This document shows, piece after piece, positions 39,901-51,300 of a stretch of 64,000 nt of DNA (positions are counted from its first letter, which is position 1; each line of letters starts with the position of its first letter). Origin of the DNA: Latrodectus hesperus. Its lineage: Eukaryota > Arthropoda > Arachnida > Araneae > Theridiidae. The translations under genes and the position numbers were made by a program. The DNA lies in contig CM075860.1 of assembly GCA_037975125.1 (NCBI GenBank), positions 25,042,170-25,106,169 on the forward strand. The letters are read 5' to 3'. The notes beneath the pieces are model-generated. The model saw only the letters and a program-made list of their open reading frames with translations, was not told where the DNA came from and made no database searches.

Positions 39901-41617
39901 CTTTACTCTATCTTTTAGAATCAATAAATAAATTGTAGATGCCCAAAATAGCAAAAAACATTATTCATTAAAAATTCTAGTTTCTTTTGAAATTTTTGAT
40001 AATTGCTGCAGCAAAATGTTAATTAGCTTAGAAATATTAGGTATGAGATTAACCTTGAATTGGTACTTTCTTTATTTTTTCAATATTGTCACCTTATACT
40101 CTATTTTATTTTTGATAAAATATCTGTAAATCAAAAAAAAAAAAAAAGCACATTTAGATTTCATATGGAGTTGGTATGATTAGAAATTTATTCTGTAAAT
40201 CACTTTTGATAAAATTATCAAAACGTCATTAAATTTAATGGGTTGTGCTTAAATGAATATACGTATCAAGGAACAGACTGAAAATCTACTTAATTGTTTT
40301 GAAACAAATGAATAATTAAACAAAATCTTTTTTATTAAGTTATACTTAATAAAAAAGCTTATTTAATTATTCAATTTTATAAAAGCTTTTTTATTAAGTA
40401 TAATTTAATAAGTAGACTTTCAGTCTGTTCCTTGATAAGTATATTTCTCTCATTAGGTATTTAATATGATAAGTATTTACATTATCCATTAGGGATTGCA
40501 TAAAGGCATTGCAAAAATTGATTACCATTTGATGAGTATTATTCTTGATATTTATCAATATCTAAGCAATATTTTACACACAAAGAAAATATTATAATTA
40601 CTGATTGAAATATTTGAAGAAACTTTACTCTTAGGATATAACAACTTCTCTTCCATCTTATAGAAAATTGTTTGCTAACTAATTTGAGGCATGTTTATGT
40701 AGGAGAAATTGAAAAACTATGATGTGTGTCTTGAAAGATCCTTCCTAAATGAAACCTATAACTACTTTTAATATATCACTTTTTTTAATAGTTTGTGTTT
40801 TCTTCCTCTTTAAATTTCAAAAAAGGAATTCAATTGCAGTTTCAGAAATATTTTATTTCTATAATATGTAATGTCAGATCTGTAATATTTCATTTTAAAG
40901 TTTTTAACTTTTATATTTTCAAAATTTTGAATTAAAACTTATAATTTGTACGTTAATTTTCTTAAAATAATTTTGTAACCATTTATTAGTTTATTTATTT
41001 GTTTGAGAAAATTATTTATTTTGAGAAAATATGTAGCATGCAAAAGATGAATAATAAATATGAAATATAAAAAAAATTTAATACTTCTTTTTTATTTTAT
41101 TGCATGCAGTTCAAAGAACTTGAACAGTTTAAAAGTAATAAATCATTTAAAATATTGATTTGATTTTGCTGTAAACAATTAAGCTATACCAAAAATATTG
41201 TTAAGTTATTATATTTAATTGCAGACTGATATTTATGGCCAATATAAAAATTAAATTTTTTAAATTTATTTGTTGACAGCATTTCTTAAATTATGCCTTT
41301 AATTTGAACTATAAAAATTAGAATTGAATAAAAGTATTGAAATAAAACTTGATCTCTGCACAGTTACGATACAACTGAGAGCAGAAAATCACTAAATGTT
41401 ATTGATTCTTGTAGACATGTCTTGCAGAGCTCGATTGGCCACCCTAAATGAAAAATTGACTTCACTGGAAAGAAGAATTGAATACCTTGAAGCTAGAGTA
41501 AGCTTACTGTTAAAGTTTCTTATATTTTAGAATTATTATTACTTTTTGAATATTTATATAAATAATTTTTTTTTTAATTATTTTTTTCAGGTTACAAAAG
41601 GAGAGACACTGACATAG
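36813..41617 (+). CDS. BRK1: BRK1 / HSPC300, WAVE regulatory complex subunit
   Basis: BRK1 is the smallest of the five WAVE (SCAR) complex subunits. Its helix trimerises with WAVE and Abi and supports Arp2/3-driven actin assembly at the plasma membrane. Three exons, 36813-36924, 41415-41497 and 41591-41617, give 222 bases and 73 residues, against 75 in human. Reading [73 protein letters not shown], it matches the near-invariant animal protein almost residue for residue from QQDWANREY on. Donors are GTAAGT and GTAAGC; acceptors are TTGTAG and TTTTTCAG. The first ATG after an in-frame-free AT-rich leader is used and gives the expected length. Divergent from LZTFL1, convergent with GHITM. AATAAA at 42476-42481 is one candidate poly(A) signal. 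Confidence 0.98.
38238..38880 (-). pseudogene. Mariner-family transposase relic (5'-truncated)
   Basis: On the minus strand, the catalytic half of a mariner DDD transposase is readable. Blocks are [11 protein letters not shown] and [20 protein letters not shown], then [20 protein letters not shown] (second catalytic Asp), then [15 protein letters not shown] (region of the third Asp, normally HPPYSPDL), then [20 protein letters not shown]. The frame at 38289-38690 is open, but the segment upstream of it has stops and frameshifts and the DNA-binding N terminus is missing. The left end CGAGGGTCACTCTGAAA follows a TA dinucleotide and is probably the native terminus. It lies in BRK1 intron 1, antisense, and is not functional. 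Confidence 0.87.
39816..39864. repeat. Perfect inverted repeat, 24-bp arms, 1-base centre
   Basis: Arms 39816-39839 and 39841-39864 are exact complements around a single G at 39840. The left arm begins CCTTTAACAATCAATGAATA. Confidence 0.93.
39867..39908. repeat. Perfect inverted repeat, 15-bp arms
   Basis: GAGTAAAGCATTCAT (39867-39881) pairs with 39894-39908 across 12 bases. It begins two bases after the previous hairpin ends. Confidence 0.9.
40256..40445. repeat. Long nested inverted repeat (possible foldback element)
   Basis: Outer arms 40264-40292 and 40409-40437 are complementary with one mismatch in 29 (TATCAAGGAACAGACTGAAA core). With mismatches they extend to about 40256 and 40445. 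Inside, CTTTTTTATTAAGT and ACTTAATAAAAAAG form a second hairpin, and GAATAATTAAA and TTTAATTATTC form a third pairing. No coding content. Confidence 0.85.
41415..41497 (+). CDS. BRK1: BRK1 coding exon 2
   Basis: Acceptor CTTGTAG. Two bases complete Asp, then 27 codons ([24 protein letters not shown]) to donor GTAAGC. Confidence 0.97.
41591..41617 (+). CDS. BRK1: BRK1 coding exon 3
   Basis: Acceptor TTTTTTTCAG; Val-Thr-Lys-Gly-Glu-Thr-Leu-Thr then TAG. Identical to the human C terminus VTKGETLT. Confidence 0.96.
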   Translation, partial: VTKGETLT

Positions 41618-44600
41618 TTATCACAGATTATCATTGCAGTTGCATATATAAAAAAATTTTAAATATCTACCAAAAGTTTTTGCTTTTCATTGTATATAAG
41701 TTATAGATTTTATTTCATTCATTACTTATTTAAATTTTAATATATTACACAAGATTTGAAATCATATTTCTCTATTTGAAATACCTGTAGTGTATATATA
41801 TTTCAACTAGAAAACTGAATTTTTTCTTTTTCTTTTTATTTATATTTTGTCATGTGTATATTTTGCTTCCCAGGCTTTGAAGATTTTATGTTTTAGAAGT
41901 TATAATAATTTTCTCTTAAATTTGTTACATTAAAATTTTTCTGAAATTTAATACATTTTGAAAGTTTACTTTTTATTCATGTGCATTATATAAATGTTGA
42001 TTGAGTTTTTTCTACTTTTATTACAATCATAAAAAATGCATTTATAGATTTTGATAAATTAGTAAATAACTTGAATGTAGTATGAATATGATGTAGAAAT
42101 GGTATGAATGTATTCTTATTCACGACACTGATAAAATTTTAAAAAACCTGTATGTTAAAGTGTGCTGGTTTATTTTATTTATTAAATATAATTATTTACA
42201 TTAACATTTTTCTACATTTATTTTACATTACTTACGCTTATGACATTTCTTTTAAATGTTTTTATCATATACATTAAGTCAGGACATTTATTTGGTGCAT
42301 TGAAGTTTGTATTTAACCAAAATATGAGAAATAACTTCTGTTAGCAGAATTTAAACATATTAAAACAAGTGTATAAAGTGTGTTTCAATAATATTGTATT
42401 CTTCCGATGAATTTTTGAAAGATCATAATTTTTCACTGAAAAGTCTAATGATATATATATATATAAAGTAAAAATAATAAAAAAAATTTCCTAAAGTATC
42501 TATTAAATATTTTTATTTTCAATGTGATTCTTAGGAAAAACTTTTTCATTTCTAATAGCAGATTAGAAAACAACTAGTCAGAATATACATATTACAACCA
42601 TTAAAACTAGAACAAAAGGAACATGAATTCAGATAACAAAACTGAAACGACAGTAAGTCTATAAATCTTTCAGCTTGAGCCCAGTTCTTCAGTATCTCTC
42701 CCTCAAGTATTCCAAATTCAGTGCAAAACAAATACTCTAATGATTCATGTCCATTTCCTCTTATTTGTAACACAATTGGCAAAGAAGATTTGACAGTATT
42801 TTATGATATAGATGTTTAGAGAGAAAAAATGGCCCGTAGTAAGGTGAAAATGGCAAAAGATATGTCTTTCATCCAGAGTGGAATATTTGTGATTTCATTG
42901 ATCCTTTTCTTGTTTTTGTTTACCTTTAAGTTTTTCCAACAATTCTCTTTAAAAGATTTTTTTTAATTAATCATTTAGTCGCATAAAAAGGAATTGGTTT
43001 ATTTGATATGTGAACAATTTTAGTTGCTTTTTTTTGCGTGGGAATCGTGTTTCATTTTCCTGAAGTCCAATGAATTGGTGTGCAGTGCAATGCAACCTCT
43101 TTGTTTTTCAATTAAATCATTGAGGGCCAGGTGAATATTTAAAAATCGGTTGAAGCCTTGGTCAAGAGGGTTGTCCTAGAATCTGATTGTATAATACCCT
43201 GTTAGTAATAACTATTAGATCATATTTTATTTAAAAAAAACATATTTTGATTATTTTGTGGTAATTTACAAATTTTTGAATCTAAGCAAACAAAACATTC
43301 TCTTTCAAAACTAAAAGTTAAGTAATGTAATTGTTGACAAGGAATGAATATAACTAAAATCTGATCAGCTTAAGAAGTATTTATTAATTTATATAATAAA
43401 AATATTAGGTCATGTTTGCAAATGATTCATTTTCAGAGGTATTTATCTAAAATAAATTTTCTTGTTTAATTTTGCATAGAATAAATCAAATATTAAAAAA
43501 CTGAATTTATATAAATTTATCCATTTTCTATCTCACAAATTTATTCTTTTAAACTTACATTCCCTAGTATATTGTTTGAATACAATTATTATCTTTTTAA
43601 GGGAAAAAACATTTCATTGAAATTGAATTCAAAATATAACAAGGCTATGCAAATAAAAGTGTATTTTTATTCACTTAATCTTGGTATGCAATATATGTAT
43701 ATTTAAAACTTTTTTTCAAAGGTTAAAAATTAAAATTAGCACATTTCGGTTTCACCTTTTAATCTCTTAAGGCAAAAGATAAGCAATAATATGTAACATG
43801 ATTTAGAATATTAAATGTGATTTTGTACATAGGAGTTATTTCTAATTTAAATATTTGAATATAAGCAACTAAATAATTTACAGTTCTTTGAATTGAGAAT
43901 ATTTCACAGAATGGCACTCATACAATAATTTTTTACTACATGTTTATTTATAAAAATTGCTTAACATTATGACCATATTAATAAAGAACTTATCTGATTC
44001 TTTGCAGAAAAAATATGAGTATCTGCAAAAGCAACTCATTGATATTCAATGAAGAGTGTAAACTTGAGCCAACTTTTTTAAAATAAAATTAAATTAATAA
44101 AAAATTATCTTCAAAATAAATTCAGGAAACTTTCTTAAAATATGACAAAGATTTTTATAACTTAATTTAAATAAATAAAAAATCAAAAATATTAAGTTTA
44201 ACTAAAAAAAGTTCAATGCATTGAAAATTCTATTACACAATAGCATCAGGATGTAATTTGTTTTATTTAATTAAATGAAACACTACCAAAAGTTGACATA
44301 TTAGCATGGATTTTTCTAAAATAACATAATTTCAAGAACATGTATTTTTACTTGTATTACAAGATAAAAGAATTCTAAAAATTCCATTTTTATAATGAGA
44401 TAATTTTACTTTCACAAACATGCTTTGGAAATTGTGTGTATGTCCATAAATTATACTATTTTGTGTATTTAAATTATTTCATCAAATAGAAATGTCAAAT
44501 CTTATATCATACTAATCTAAATATATGTTGTAAACATTATTTAATGAAAAATTAAACTTTTTTACATAACTACCAAAGAATGAAAAATAATGAGCAATCA

Positions 44601-44936
44601 AAAACAAGAGTTATAAACTCTTAAATTCTATAAATAAGTACTTCTGCCAGAATACTTTTAAAACTTGAACTAAATGCAATATTTTTTGAAATAGGCAAAA
44701 AATGCAGCTATCCAAATTCATAATTTCACATTTCTTCCACATTTGTTTTGATGGTATACTTATAAGAACATAAATAAGGATAACTGAAATTTTTTCATTT
44801 GTAATATTTATTAATGAAATCCTACAATTAATACATAAAGATGATATTTCATGTAATTTAAATGATTTCAATTTCAAAATCAGTTCGTGCAAATACATTA
44901 TCTAATGACATTTACATAAGTTGATATTTATCAAGA
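41618..44936. other. Convergent region between BRK1 and GHITM
   Basis: Should hold both 3' UTRs. AATAAA occurs at 42476-42481 (+) and, on the minus strand, at 44807-44812, about 125 bases after the GHITM stop. About 42540-42800 is more complex and has a minus-strand open frame (42552-42782) that I cannot identify. No other gene is seen. Confidence 0.5.
44807..44812 (-). terminator. Candidate poly(A) signal of GHITM
   Basis: AATAAA on the minus strand about 125 bases after the stop codon. Plausible spacing, but the motif is common here. Confidence 0.35.
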
Positions 44937-45021
44937 TCACTTTCTCCTTGAGCCACCACCAGCTAAGAGCATTGCAATTCTAATGAAGATGTTCAAAGTA
45001 TCTAAGTAAATTGAAATTGAC
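44937..45021 (-). CDS. GHITM: GHITM last coding exon
   Basis: Acceptor TTTGTAG. One base completes Ala, then SISIYLDTLNIFIRIAMLLA and GGGSRRK, then TGA at 44937-44939. Matches the family C terminus (IYMDTLNIFMRVATMLATGG). Confidence 0.97.
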
Positions 45022-48000
45022 CTACAAAGAAAATGCATATAATTAAAATATGAGGATATATTATACAATTTTATTTATCAAATATTGACTTTACAATGTT
45101 CTTGTATTATTTATGGAATATGAAAACTTTGGGGAAATAAATTTTTACATTAACTTGTTTTTCACAACTTTTCTTTCAGGAATTTTGTGACATTTTATGT
45201 TTTAAGCAGATAAATGTTTCTCAATATTAAAAATATTTCCAAATTTAATGCATTACCCAGATACATACTTTCATAAAAAAAATTTTATGCGTCACAAAAA
45301 AGAAGTAAGATTAAATAGAAAAAAGATGAAGTCTGCTGGGACCCAATGGTATACAAGCATAGTCACAAGCACTAATCAGACATAGATTACATTATCAGAT
45401 GATGTCCTTTATGAACATCTGATAATGTAATCTTCAGCAGTGATTTTCTCTTTATCAGTTTTGGTGATCATGCATTTGTGTGGAGACAAAAAAGCCAGCA
45501 TACTGCTGTAATACTAGGTTACAGCTTGGTAAATACTTAGGGCTAACCTGTATCATAATATTATTTATGCAGGCAAGTCACCTATTTGATATTCGTGAGT
45601 AAGACAATGATTCAGTAACAGACTGCTTATTTATACCAAAAATATTTACAAGGATAGAATAATGTACATTAATGGTCTGTCAGATAATCAGATCATACTA
45701 CCATTTTACAAGCTTAGAAAAGCATATGAAAAAAATCACAAAGACAATTAATTGATTAGATGTTATTTTCCTAATAAAATGAAATGCATATGATATATAA
45801 CAATTAAATTAACACCCTGCATCACTTAATATCAACTTGCATAGCTAAGGAAGACTTTAGAAACTTATGATTTTTTTTGCTACAAATCAATAAAATGTAC
45901 TTTTGTAATCTCATTTGCATACATTTTCCTTCATATCAGGGCAAATATTGCCCACAAGACTTTCTGGGGTGACAGCATATAGTCACTGGGACAAATTACA
46001 CCAAGCAGAGTTTATTGGTCACAACAAACAGCATACACATAAAAAAAACTCCATTAATAAATTGTTCTTTTTTTTTTTTTTTTACTTTAGAGGCATAAGC
46101 ATTTAACTTAAATTTTTTTTCAAATGGATAATCTGTTTACCTTCTCCACATAAATTCTGTAAGATAACTTTCACAATGATGGTCGTTCACCTGTGTTTTT
46201 TATTTTGCCATTTAGCGCTACCCAGTCACTCTGTTTTTGGCATGCGCGTTCCAGCTTCTGGATCGACAAAGTTGTACTTAAAGTTCATTTTTAAATGTTC
46301 AAAACTTTCCTCTTCCAACTTGTTAATGAGGTATCATTTCCAGTATCAGAATATATTATAGTTTCCTTTTTGATATTTTCCTTAATTGCTTTCAATAGTG
46401 TTCATGGATTGGCTTGGCCCTTGCACACAAGGAAACATTCGTTCGTTTCACTATTTTGGCAAAATGGCATGGGCTTTCCTGCTGCAACAAAAGCATTCTA
46501 CCATTAGACAAATTATACTAAGGTTCATTATACCAAACACTCTGCAGAATGTAATAAAAACATCTGGAAGAACAAGACAGTTAGGAATCACACCACGTTG
46601 TGGACAAAGTTCATACAGAAAATGCGACTGGAGCAGCCATGAATGGAACAAATCCATCATCACAACATTACATGTTGTTAACACAGCCATTGTCTCTCTG
46701 CTGCTATACTTTTTATTACAATAAAGCACATGTTTTGACAGTATATGCACCACAAAACCTTTAATGTTAATCAATTATTTGACAGAGATCCTGAAGTGCA
46801 CTGTAAGGGAAATTGCTTTGATGTGCAACTTTTTTACATTTAAATGGGCAGATGAACATGTATGAATAAATTAAGGTGAAAAAAAATTTATGGTATGGTG
46901 CAAATTCATTATATCATACTGAATTTCATTTTCCTGAGTAGATGTTACCTGATTTAAAATATGCTTTGTCACAGGAGAACAGTATTTGTGTGTGTAGACA
47001 GTGCTTACAAACAATAAAGCAACAATATCAGAATAAATGTTTGATATTGATAGTGTAGCTCACTTTACTTACCAAGATCTTAAAATGTTAGAGACTTAGA
47101 GAAAATGTTAAAGGTTTTAAAATTTTAGATGGTCTTAAAATCTTAGAGAATTTTTAACTGTATGATCAGCTAAGGCTTATTTTGTTTACTTGTCGTATCT
47201 TTGGCTCTTTATTTCCTGACTATGTACTAGACTAAGAAGGCTATGCATTTTGTTGAGAAAAGTGATGCTTTTTTATCAGGAATGTTTTGGGTTCAATATC
47301 AGATTTTACAGGAAAATTTGTGGCATGGGAGAAGCTTTATTCATGATAACTGTTGTATAATCTATGGTATCCTTGTTTCTGTAGAATGTAAGTTTGAAGA
47401 AAGTATTAGTTGTCAATATCATCATATTGCAAATAGCAAAACGGTTATGTATGTTTAGCAGCTATGAAATGTTTTTTTTTTTTTCCTCCTACGTCAGGAA
47501 TTGGCCGCATTGGCCATTTTCCTTCTAGCAGCCCAATACAAAGTAGCCTTTATATGATAGTTGTCAAGCATAAGAGAATTAACGTTGTCCAGAGATGGGC
47601 AAACGGTTAAATGACTAAAATTCATCGCCTCTTCTATGAAACACAGAGGGCAGTCAAAGGAGTTAAAAATGCCAATACAACAAAGATGATCTCAAAGGCA
47701 GTCATTTCCACTCTGAATTCTAAAATTTGCACTAAAAATTTGTCATGGGAGGTCCATAGGAATAGAAGTATGTATCAGTTTAGACCACACTTTTTCTGTA
47801 GCCTCTACTTTCTGGCATTTTTTTTACAAAGGCATTTGTTGTTTTGGTAATTTCGGGTGAAATTCGGTTGTACGAGAGAGACAAAGATGGCTGTGGGAGC
47901 AAGCATCCCTGTTTTGCCAGTTGATCCACTCTCTCATTGCCAGTTATATTGCAATAGCTGGGAATCCACTGAAAGAAAAGAATCCATCCATCCATCATTA

Positions 48001-48259
48001 ATAAGTTTGTATTTTTGTTCTTCACGTTTTGATTGACAAGCCTGAAAGGAGCAGAGTGAGATTATGGCTGCTCACGAATCGACAAGGAAGACTCCATGAT
48101 TGAGAGAAGTATTGCAGGTCAAAAGTTGGAAAGTAGCCTGTTTAATTGCCTTGATCTCAGCCTCAAAATTTGTAGCATTCATACCAGGTCATGAGCCCTC
48201 AATTAAATTTTCACAGTACCAGCCTGCATCAGAGGTACAGTCCTCCCGGGAGGAGCCAT

Positions 48260-48355
<96 letters not shown>

Positions 48356-51300
48356 ATGGAACCATTTATTTTTTGGAAATCTATTCGCAATAGTTTCAAG
48401 AGCATAGGCTCGAAGAGATTCAGTGATAGTGTCATTTTTCTTTGTAGGGTGCCAATAGAGAGACTTATAGTTGGGATTCTAAAATTTGGTAGGAATATAA
48501 AATGGAATGTCTGTAAATAATAATCATCCCCATAATAATGATTCTTATAGCTTATAACCAGCAACTTTGCAACATCTTGCAGACAACAGTATTCAACATC
48601 TCAATGAAATCAGTGCTATGAAAAATGTAAATTCTGCTAATAAAATGCTTAAGTGAATAGAAAGAATTGTATAGATCGTGATACACATAGAACCTCTGTA
48701 GAACATTTTGTATTATCTACTACATAATTTACTAATGATTTTTTTAAGTAAATTGTAGGTGCATATAAAATTTGAAGTGTGTATAGTCCAAATTTTGTTC
48801 CCAATAACATATAATACTTAAAGCAGTCTTTTGAGATGGAAAATTTTAATTTTGAAATCTCTGCTTCATTTATCATAAATAGATTTGTAATAAATTCTAA
48901 ATACAAGTTTTCTATTTTTAAAACACAAAATACAAATGCTACAAGTTTATGTAAATTATCGAAAACTAGCAAGAGGCAGAATTTATGAAAACCTTATAGT
49001 TAAAAAAAATTGAAAACTATTTTAAGAAAGGCATTTGGGCATCTTGATTAATATTAAAAAATATTAGCACTTAAAACTAGTTTTATTTAATTGTTATTTT
49101 TAATCCAAATGGTTTGGAATATGAAGATAACATGAAATGTATGGAAAGTATCAATTCATTTAGGGTTTAAATTTTTTATTTAATGAATAATTATTAAGAT
49201 AAGTTTATATCCTTGAAATATACTCAAAATATCAAACAATTAAATGCTTATAGAAATTATTAATCAGGAATGAGAATTTAAACAACTTAAACTATTAACT
49301 AGACTAACAATAATTTGCACAGTAAAAACTTTAAAGCATTTAGTAAATACAATAGTACAAATTACATGGTAAATAATTTCTTAAAATGTTAGAGTATGAA
49401 TGAAGCAATAATCCAAAATACTCTAGAAATCTAAGAGATATACATGTATTAAGAAAATTTTGATAATTGCATAAAAAAAGAATATTAGCCCAGAGCTCCA
49501 GTCAATATTAGTTCTTCTTCTTAGAGTTGGGTTTATATTATATTGGGCACTTCTGTTTATCAGCATTTTGTACCATTAACTCCAAACCCAATATTTCCTA
49601 GTTCCAGTTGCTCGGGTGACCCACATTATTAATAAAGTCTGATAACCCTTTAATGGAGTCTAAGTGTAACTCTCTAATATGGATGTCAATATTAGTTAGT
49701 TGATATTTCTTTAATTATCTAGTGGTAGTAAATTTAAATTGCTTTCTTTATGGCATTTTAAATCAGGACTGAGTACATTACTACAAATCAGAATGAATAG
49801 TTGATAAAACAAAGATAGTAAAATCTGAAAAAAATGGATGAACATTTAAAAGCAATAAGCATATATTAATAGTTATCTGTTGAAAAATTAATTAAAAAGT
49901 GAACTCCAAAAAGGCATGCAGTTACAATCAATTATAATCCTTAATTTTTTAGGGAAATATTTTCAACAATTTTTTTAGTTAAGTATTTTCTTATGAGCAT
50001 ATGCGAGATCAATGAAACTATAATATAGATATGAATATTAACGATTCTATATGAAAAGTGTTGCAATGCATAACAAGAATAAATCAATACACTTACGCAT
50101 TGATAGGATCATATGGTTTATAAGCATATAAAGGGTATGTTTCAGCCATGCGTACAATTCGCTGAGTGTCATATAGCAAAAATGCACCAAACAGAACAAG
50201 TCCTCCATACATGCTAATGCTATACAATCCAGCTCCTAATGCAGTTGTAGGCGGTAAAAACATTGAACCTATAGAATAGAATTTTGCATGATAACCTACA
50301 TTTAAACTAATGAAAAAATAACCATTATATCAAAACAAATTTTTCAAGGTACACATAATAAATTATCTAGTAAAACTTTTCTTGAAATACTGTAAGTATA
50401 AAATTTTAAAAAAGTACTTTCAATAATATTTTTAATTGTTCAATATATAGTTTCTGTATAGATTCTACTCTAAGTTTTAAAATACAAAAATTGCAATACA
50501 AATAAAATAATAGGTACACATTGATTTTACTTAAGATATAACTCTTAGGTAAATAAAGTTTTAAAAATTTTACTTTTTCATGTATATTATAAAATTAAGA
50601 TTAATTTATAAAAAATTGAATTACACTTTGTGTGTAAGATTAACACCTATTGCAAACTTACAAGAAAAAAATTTTTCTTATTTATAAATTTCTAAAAAAT
50701 GTTAAATAATAAAAATAAAATATTCATACATAATAAACTATTTTCATGTATTAATAAACATCTGATGTAGCTGAGTAATTGAGAAAGAAATATTTAAAGT
50801 TTTACTTTCTGGCATTTAGTGTTCAAATTTTCTAATTGATACTACAAAATAATTAAATTAATTAAATCACTTCTGGTTGTATTAAACAATAAAAATGTTT
50901 ATGCTTATTCCCTATTTTTCCAGTAGTTCCAATCAAATATAAATGGAAAAAAACTGGAATTTACAAATAAATAAGTAATATAAATTTTCATTTAACTAAA
51001 AAAAAAAATTTTATTTATTTCAAGGACTTAAAATAATGTACTATAATTTTTTTGCTATAAAATTATTTTTAAAAATTTTTTTCAACACAACAAAAACACA
51101 TTTTACATTAAATAAAACACATAACTATACAAATATTTTTTTTTCAATGGTAATAAATATAAATGAGACTAATATATTTCTAAATAAAATTTTAATACAA
51201 AACTGGAAATTTTTTTTAAATTTCAATTATGTCTATATAGTAACAATAATGAACTTAAAAATAAGTTTTGCATACCTAAAGATGCAGCAAAAACAGCTCC

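Larger units (their letters stand above)
36925..41414 (+). other. BRK1 intron 1 (4.5 kb)
   Basis: Contains the mariner relic (38238 to about 38880), paired hairpins at 39816-39864 and 39867-39908, and the nested inverted repeat at 40256-40445. No additional exon is recognised. Confidence 0.65.
45022..50096 (-). other. GHITM last intron (5.1 kb)
   Basis: Contains an 18-bp-arm hairpin (45384-45433), a Merlin-like transposase relic (46140-46780), a LINE relic (47472-48262) and a (TG)n(TA)n array (48262-48356). About 47240-47460 is more complex but unidentified. 48560-50096 shows nothing recognisable. Confidence 0.65.

Noticed and set aside
42552..42782. 76-codon minus-strand open frame in a more complex segment
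   Set aside because: Possible retroelement fragment (AQAERFIDLL), but nothing diagnostic could be seen.
44611..44898. 95-codon minus-strand open frame
   Set aside because: It lies in the likely GHITM 3' UTR, after the clear TGA, with no conserved motif.
48100..48564. Three overlapping open frames with Val-Cys and Tyr-Ile runs
   Set aside because: Simple-repeat translation across (TG)n(TA)n; upstream part is the LINE relic read on the wrong strand.
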